Of a DNA stretch of 60,944 bases, positions 57,406 through 60,944 are shown one piece after another; the first letter of the stretch is position 1; each line of letters begins with the position of its first letter. The notes below the pieces were generated by a model, which did not search any database, was not told where the DNA came from, and saw nothing but the letters and a program-made list of their open reading frames with translations. The position numbers were made by a program, and so were the translations under genes. The DNA is from Aliivibrio finisterrensis (GTDB lineage Bacteria; Pseudomonadota; Gammaproteobacteria; Enterobacterales; Vibrionaceae): contig NZ_WBVP01000020.1 of the NCBI RefSeq assembly GCF_008933155.1, forward strand, positions 1-60,944. Direction: 5' to 3'.

Positions 57406-57968
57406 CCGTATATTTTATTGATGACGACCCACTATTATTAAAAGCAATGACACGATTATTTCTTATTAATAACCTAAATTGCAAAGGATTTTCCTCTGCA
57501 ACGGCATTTTTAGAAAGCATTAAAGTAACTTATGAACCTGCATGTATTATACTCGATCTACGCATGCCAGAAATGAGTGGATTAGAACTGCAAAATAAAC
57601 TAGATGAAATAATGCCTCATTGGCCAATTATTTTTTTAACGGGTCATAGCCAAGTCCATATTGTGGTCGAAGCTATAAAAAAAGGGGCTATCGATTTTTT
57701 AGAAAAACCAATTGATAACCATATTTTACTAGAAACCATCAATACTGCATTAACTCGCAGTGGGTCCTTAATTGAGTTTTATCAAGAGAGGCACAAACTG
57801 ACAAAAAGAGAATGTGTAATAGCTGATTGGCTTGCCTTTGGGTTCTCTTCTAAAGAGATTGCAATAGAATTAAATCTAGCTATTAAAACAGTCGAATACC
57901 ATAGAGCTAATATTAAATCAAAAATAGATTTAAGCTTATTTAAGAAAAACCTAAAATTAATTTCGTAA
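57402..57968 (+). CDS. LuxR-type response regulator (FixJ/NarL class)
   Basis: A 188-residue regulator. The receiver domain has acidic residues Asp7-9, phospho-acceptor Asp52 in IILDLRMPEMSG and Lys100 in FLEKPI. A C-terminal LuxR helix-turn-helix follows (LTKRECVIADWLAFGFSSKEIAIELNLAIKTVEYHRANI, about 130-168). Overlaps the kinase gene. It likely binds the local palindrome at 55704 (inference). Confidence 0.92.
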   Translation: MTVYFIDDDPLLLKAMTRLFLINNLNCKGFSSATAFLESIKVTYEPACIILDLRMPEMSGLELQNKLDEIMPHWPIIFLTGHSQVHIVVEAIKKGAIDFLEKPIDNHILLETINTALTRSGSLIEFYQERHKLTKRECVIADWLAFGFSSKEIAIELNLAIKTVEYHRANIKSKIDLSLFKKNLKLIS

Positions 57969-58286
57969 TACTTAAACTAGCTTCATTCAATCTGTCAGTT
58001 AAGTAACAATCATAGACTGAGCATTAAGCATTAAGCATTAAGCATTAAGCATTAAGCATTAATATTTGCACGAACCCCTTCCAACATAATGTTTTATCTG
58101 GATTTTATTTTTGTTACTTTTTGGCATTTTTCATTATAGATTTGCAAGCTCAATCAATTCCCTCAACTATTCCTGACCAAGATTTGTGGCTGATACACTC
58201 AAATAATGGTAGTAACCATTCATCCACATTTTTGGCTGCTTTAAAAAGTGATACTGAAGGTAATATTTGGAGTGCGATACTACGCC
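57969..58286. other. Gap between response regulator and unknown gene
   Basis: 318 bp holding the heptanucleotide repeat (separate entry) and, beyond it, an 86-codon TTG-initiated ORF that overlaps the next gene by 95 bp and has no ribosome-binding site. I do not count that ORF as a gene. Confidence 0.5.
58021..58062. repeat. Six perfect tandem copies of GCATTAA
   Basis: The 7-bp unit GCATTAA is repeated six times without error, right after the response-regulator stop (52 bp downstream). The unit length is not a multiple of three. Perfect short tandem repeats of this kind vary in copy number by slippage. Confidence 0.95.
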
Positions 58287-59288
58287 TTATGATTGGTGAC
58301 AAACCTCCAAAACCAATTGATCCAAAATTGAAGAATCAAATGCATATTTGTTTTCATCTGGTTCAATTACATTTGCTATAGAGCCATGGATTAACGACGC
58401 TGGTTTATCTGTAGATGGGATGTGGACTCGGAGAATCCCATCTTTACTTTTTACCGTAAACGTCCGTGATAATATATATTTACTAACCTCAAAGATAAAC
58501 GTAACATTTCCAATATCATGATAATATTTCGATAATTGGTTTTTAAGCTCAGGTGTATTCTCATTAAACCATTTATTTAAATCATTAATAGCCCGTAAAA
58601 CTATATTTGCACTTTCAATTTCATTTATCCCTAAGCCTCCACTGCTAATACCACCTCCAGGTCCGAAATATATAGACCTATTTATTTTAACTGGTGAGTT
58701 AATATTGTTGCTACGTAATAACTGTCTATCTGATTCAGTCACATCTCTAGAAAGGTCAATAGCTCTATTTATACGATACGGCTCAATTAAATTAGGCCAA
58801 TTATTTTTTACCGTTAATAACACATCTTCACGAACCCATGAACGATGGTCATAAACGCCAATTATATATGCGCAATCATAAGTAAAAAATACAAAGAGAA
58901 TTTCTTTATTTCCTTTTATCAACCCTTTATTTTTACCTTTCTCAATAAATTGTGTCCCTAAGTGTAAATGATGAACTCCCCAGTCAATAAGCATTCCATC
59001 CACATGTACATCGACATTATTTTGTTGCCTACTTCCACGGGGAGACAAATCTTTACCTTTCTTAATCTCAGAGATAATTTGGTTATACCCTTCAATATAA
59101 TCTTTTGGGCAAACAAAACCTTTCGCTACTTTGACGTTTCTTGATGTAGGAGTAATCAAATGTCTCGTAATAGTAAACACTTGAGCTAAAGATGGAAGAG
59201 GGTCATTCTCTGCTTTAGCTCTATGCCCTAAACGAGTAATTGTATTTACACTCCAATCAAGGACATCTTTTTCAAAATTGTATTTCAT
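58287..59288 (-). CDS. Protein of unknown function (island cargo)
   Basis: A protein of about 333 residues, soluble and mostly hydrophilic. I do not recognise it. A central segment (DVHVDGMLIDWGVHHLHLGTQF) has an unusual DWGVHHLHLG cluster that could bind a metal. A Gly-rich loop FGPGGGISSGGLG follows near residue 220. The ATG at 59288 has an AAGGA ribosome-binding site; a start at 59318 has none. GC lower than neighbouring chromosomal genes. Island location and lack of family suggest a mobile-element accessory or defence gene (inference only). Confidence 0.65.
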   Translation of the reverse strand: MKYNFEKDVLDWSVNTITRLGHRAKAENDPLPSLAQVFTITRHLITPTSRNVKVAKGFVCPKDYIEGYNQIISEIKKGKDLSPRGSRQQNNVDVHVDGMLIDWGVHHLHLGTQFIEKGKNKGLIKGNKEILFVFFTYDCAYIIGVYDHRSWVREDVLLTVKNNWPNLIEPYRINRAIDLSRDVTESDRQLLRSNNINSPVKINRSIYFGPGGGISSGGLGINEIESANIVLRAINDLNKWFNENTPELKNQLSKYYHDIGNVTFIFEVSKYILSRTFTVKSKDGILRVHIPSTDKPASLIHGSIANVIEPDENKYAFDSSILDQLVLEVCHQS

Positions 59289-59517
59289 ATTGTCCTTTGC
59301 AATTTTTAACTCCTGCATAACACGTACTAAGTACCTAAAAAGAAGTTATCGGGAATTTAAGCCCTATCATTTCATATAATATCAATCACTTAAATATTGA
59401 TAACTTTTCAGTTAGTACTTACCAAGCAATTATACTTAATTTTGACGCCTTAAAACGAGAAACACTCGACAACCTGATATACCGAATGTAGTAAATCGTG
59501 CTGAAGAATTTGTATGT

Positions 59518-60120
59518 TTATTCTACACTTGTACAACTACGACTTTTAATAAATCGATATAACGAATACCCTATGAGAGTAGATATCACGCACGCAAAGA
59601 TAGAGAACCAAGTTGAAAATACAAATGAAATTTCAGGAAAATCCTCTCTTGGATATCTTCTTTGAAGATCTCCCACAGACTGCTTATTAATTAAATAACT
59701 AATATCGGCTTTCATAACCAAAAACAGTTCGTCAGACACAACTTGTTCATAACTATCTTTTAAATTGCTATCCAACTGAGCTGTATAGAAGTAATTTTCT
59801 TTTGCTTTTAAGCAATATTTCTCAGTATTCGTAGGATCAAGTTCGTGTGAAGCCATACATGCATCAATCAAATCCAAAACATACTGATTATGTATTTTTT
59901 CTTGTTGTTCACTCACATTTGCATAATTCTCTGAGTTACTATTAGCTACTTTATTTACAAGGTATAAAGATACAAACTGTGATGAAAATGCAAGAGATAC
60001 TGTTATAACCGTTACGGTAATGAAAGTTAACAGTTTTGAATTAGCAACCACTGATAACAGAGCTTCAAGCCACTTTTTTATTACCCAAAAATTCTTTTCA
60101 ACAAGACTTAAATCTTCCAT
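59518..60120 (-). CDS. Two-helix membrane protein of unknown function (island cargo)
   Basis: A 200-residue protein. Transmembrane segments lie at about 29-53 and 165-188, so a 110-residue central domain lies outside the membrane. That domain has two cysteines (DACMAS, KYCLKA) and coiled-coil-like helices. The C-terminal tail is basic (RFIKSRS). AGAGGAT ribosome-binding site. I do not recognise it. It sits 230 bp upstream of the other unknown gene on the same strand, perhaps as its partner. Confidence 0.65.
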   Translation of the reverse strand: MEDLSLVEKNFWVIKKWLEALLSVVANSKLLTFITVTVITVSLAFSSQFVSLYLVNKVANSNSENYANVSEQQEKIHNQYVLDLIDACMASHELDPTNTEKYCLKAKENYFYTAQLDSNLKDSYEQVVSDELFLVMKADISYLINKQSVGDLQRRYPREDFPEISFVFSTWFSIFACVISTLIGYSLYRFIKSRSCTSVE

Positions 60121-60512
60121 TTTATCCTCTTAAACATAAAATTTAATTATACGAATCTGATTAGTATACCTATACTCTAAATTTAAGGCACGATATAACC
60201 AATATGTGAAATGGCAGGTTTCGGGACATAGATTAGAACATTTGTTTGTTAGTAATGTTTGTTCCGAACAAACATTACTAACAAACAAACTTACCTAACA
60301 TTGACCGATGGTTTCCCAAACATATAATACAAACAATCTGAATTTTCCTTAATTGACCCATAAAAACACAAACATCAGATAAATAATCGGATTTCCTTGA
60401 CGGTTAACCATTTTGTCGCTATTAATATGTACCAGACATACGGTTAAATCGATTTTTGAGAAAAATAGATAACCCATTGTAATTACAGCACTTTTAGTTG
60501 ATAGGTGTAGCA
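60121..60512. other. Right-end gap of the island
   Basis: 392 bp without a gene. It holds the 49-bp palindrome (60241-60289) and ends at the duplicated tRNA-Ser 3' segment. I see no ORF above background. Confidence 0.6.
60241..60289. repeat. 49-bp perfect palindrome
   Basis: Two 24-nt arms meet at a single C (60265). The inner arms read TTAGTAATGTTTGTTC and GAACAAACATTACTAA, the outer parts TTTGTTTG and CAAACAAA. No loop, no T-tract. A partial copy lies at 54086-54120. Confidence 0.95.
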
Positions 60513-60535
60513 TTCAAATCCCTATCCCTCCACCA
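60513..60535 (+). repeat. Island attachment repeat, right copy
   Basis: An exact copy of the tRNA-Ser 3' end (52394-52416). Preceding bases (GTGTAGCA) do not match the tRNA, so the repeat boundary lies here. It marks the junction of two tandem elements. Confidence 0.92.
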
Positions 60536-60620
60536 AATTAAAAGATTAAACCGCTTTTTTTACAGCGGTTTTTTTGTATCTGTACTATCGAAAATCACCT
60601 TGCACAGAAAGGTGGCACAG

Positions 60621-60944
60621 ATGTACTTATTAAGACTTCCAAATAGCGTGTACTATACTCGTATCGCTACTCCACTTTCACTCCGTGAAAGTGGTTATCC
60701 TAACGAACTAAAATTCTCCCTACTTACTCGTGAACGTAAAACCGCTTATCGTCGAAATGTTGAGCAAGTTCAATTACTTCATGCGTTGTTTGAGAAAGCC
60801 ATTGCGCTCTCTTTAACGATTATCGAATTTAAAACTGAACTGGCTCAGTCGATTAACGCCCTACGAGCTGCTTATAACGCACAACCTGAGACTCAAACCA
60901 AAGCCCCTAAGCTTGTGGTAGACCCTTCACCAAAAATAAAAATT
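60621..60944 (+). CDS. Second tyrosine recombinase, 5' part (partial)
   Basis: The first 108 codons of an integrase nearly identical to that at 52502: only a few substitutions in 320 nt (for example G to A near 60734). The start codon, AGGTGG ribosome-binding site and preceding hairpin are conserved. Continues beyond the window. It heads another element integrated in tandem. Confidence 0.9.
   Translation, partial: MYLLRLPNSVYYTRIATPLSLRESGYPNELKFSLLTRERKTAYRRNVEQVQLLHALFEKAIALSLTIIEFKTELAQSINALRAAYNAQPETQTKAPKLVVDPSPKIKI

Noticed and set aside
58121..58381. 86-codon TTG-initiated ORF on the plus strand
   Set aside because: No ribosome-binding site, overlaps the 3' end of the minus-strand gene by 95 bp, and no recognisable motif.
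60241..60289. attC/VCR-type integron site
   Set aside because: The GTTRRRY/RYYYAAC core sites are not found at the ends and there is no integron integrase; the repeat is a simple perfect palindrome.

Overview
The window looks like a chromosomal segment of a low-GC marine Vibrionaceae member, most probably Aliivibrio. The basis is a vibrio-type 16S rRNA 5' end, AT-rich DNA, and gene sets typical of the family (kbl-tdh, ktrAB, csdA, rnb, vibrio-type porin, SpeG, ArfA). The genus is inferred from memory of the family, not from a search.

Layout. 1-700: 5' end and promoter/leader of a 16S rRNA gene on the minus strand. 700-4750: a LysR regulator overlapping a small P-loop kinase-like gene, divergent from the threonine catabolism operon kbl-tdh and a small DOPA-dioxygenase-like gene. 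4750-10500: an unknown 415-residue protein, a Lon-like protease, tRNA-Gly, the ribosome-rescue factor arfA (its stop codon lies in a hairpin loop) and pyrC. 10500-16200: aldo/keto reductase, small proteins, Nudix hydrolase, a cytochrome c-556-like/b561 pair and the ktrAB potassium system. 16200-23200: deoD followed by a transposase-like zinc-ribbon protein and a SorC-type regulator, then two TPR proteins, one with an active-type GGDEF domain and the other with a degenerate one.

23200-36200: 29-residue ORF, 5'-nucleotidase, YbjD, aroG, a polar amino-acid ABC transporter, a membrane protein fused at its 3' end to a decayed chemotaxis-receptor remnant, and a LysR gene divergent from an FNT channel carrying CBS domains, then speG. 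36200-46050: csdA, rnb, a ComFB-like gene divergent from a membrane diguanylate cyclase, yiaW-yiaV and a BCCT transporter. 46050-52330: a three-gene outer-membrane operon (beta-barrel, D15/BamA-like barrel, DUF4056-like protein), rhlE and a porin.

52326-60944: tRNA-Ser(UGA) is the target of an integrative island of about 8.1 kb. A tyrosine recombinase gene follows the tRNA directly. The tRNA 3' end is duplicated 8119 bp downstream, where a second, almost identical integrase begins, so at least two related elements sit in tandem. Cargo between the integrases: a highly structured non-coding segment, a lipoprotein, a MASE1 histidine kinase/LuxR-type response regulator pair with a palindromic candidate operator, six perfect heptanucleotide repeats, two genes I do not recognise (one soluble, one membrane) and a 49-bp perfect palindrome with a diverged relative at the other end of the cargo. 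This island is the best candidate for an undescribed system. The DUF4056 operon, the ComFB/cyclase pair and the arfA hairpin are the next most interesting.
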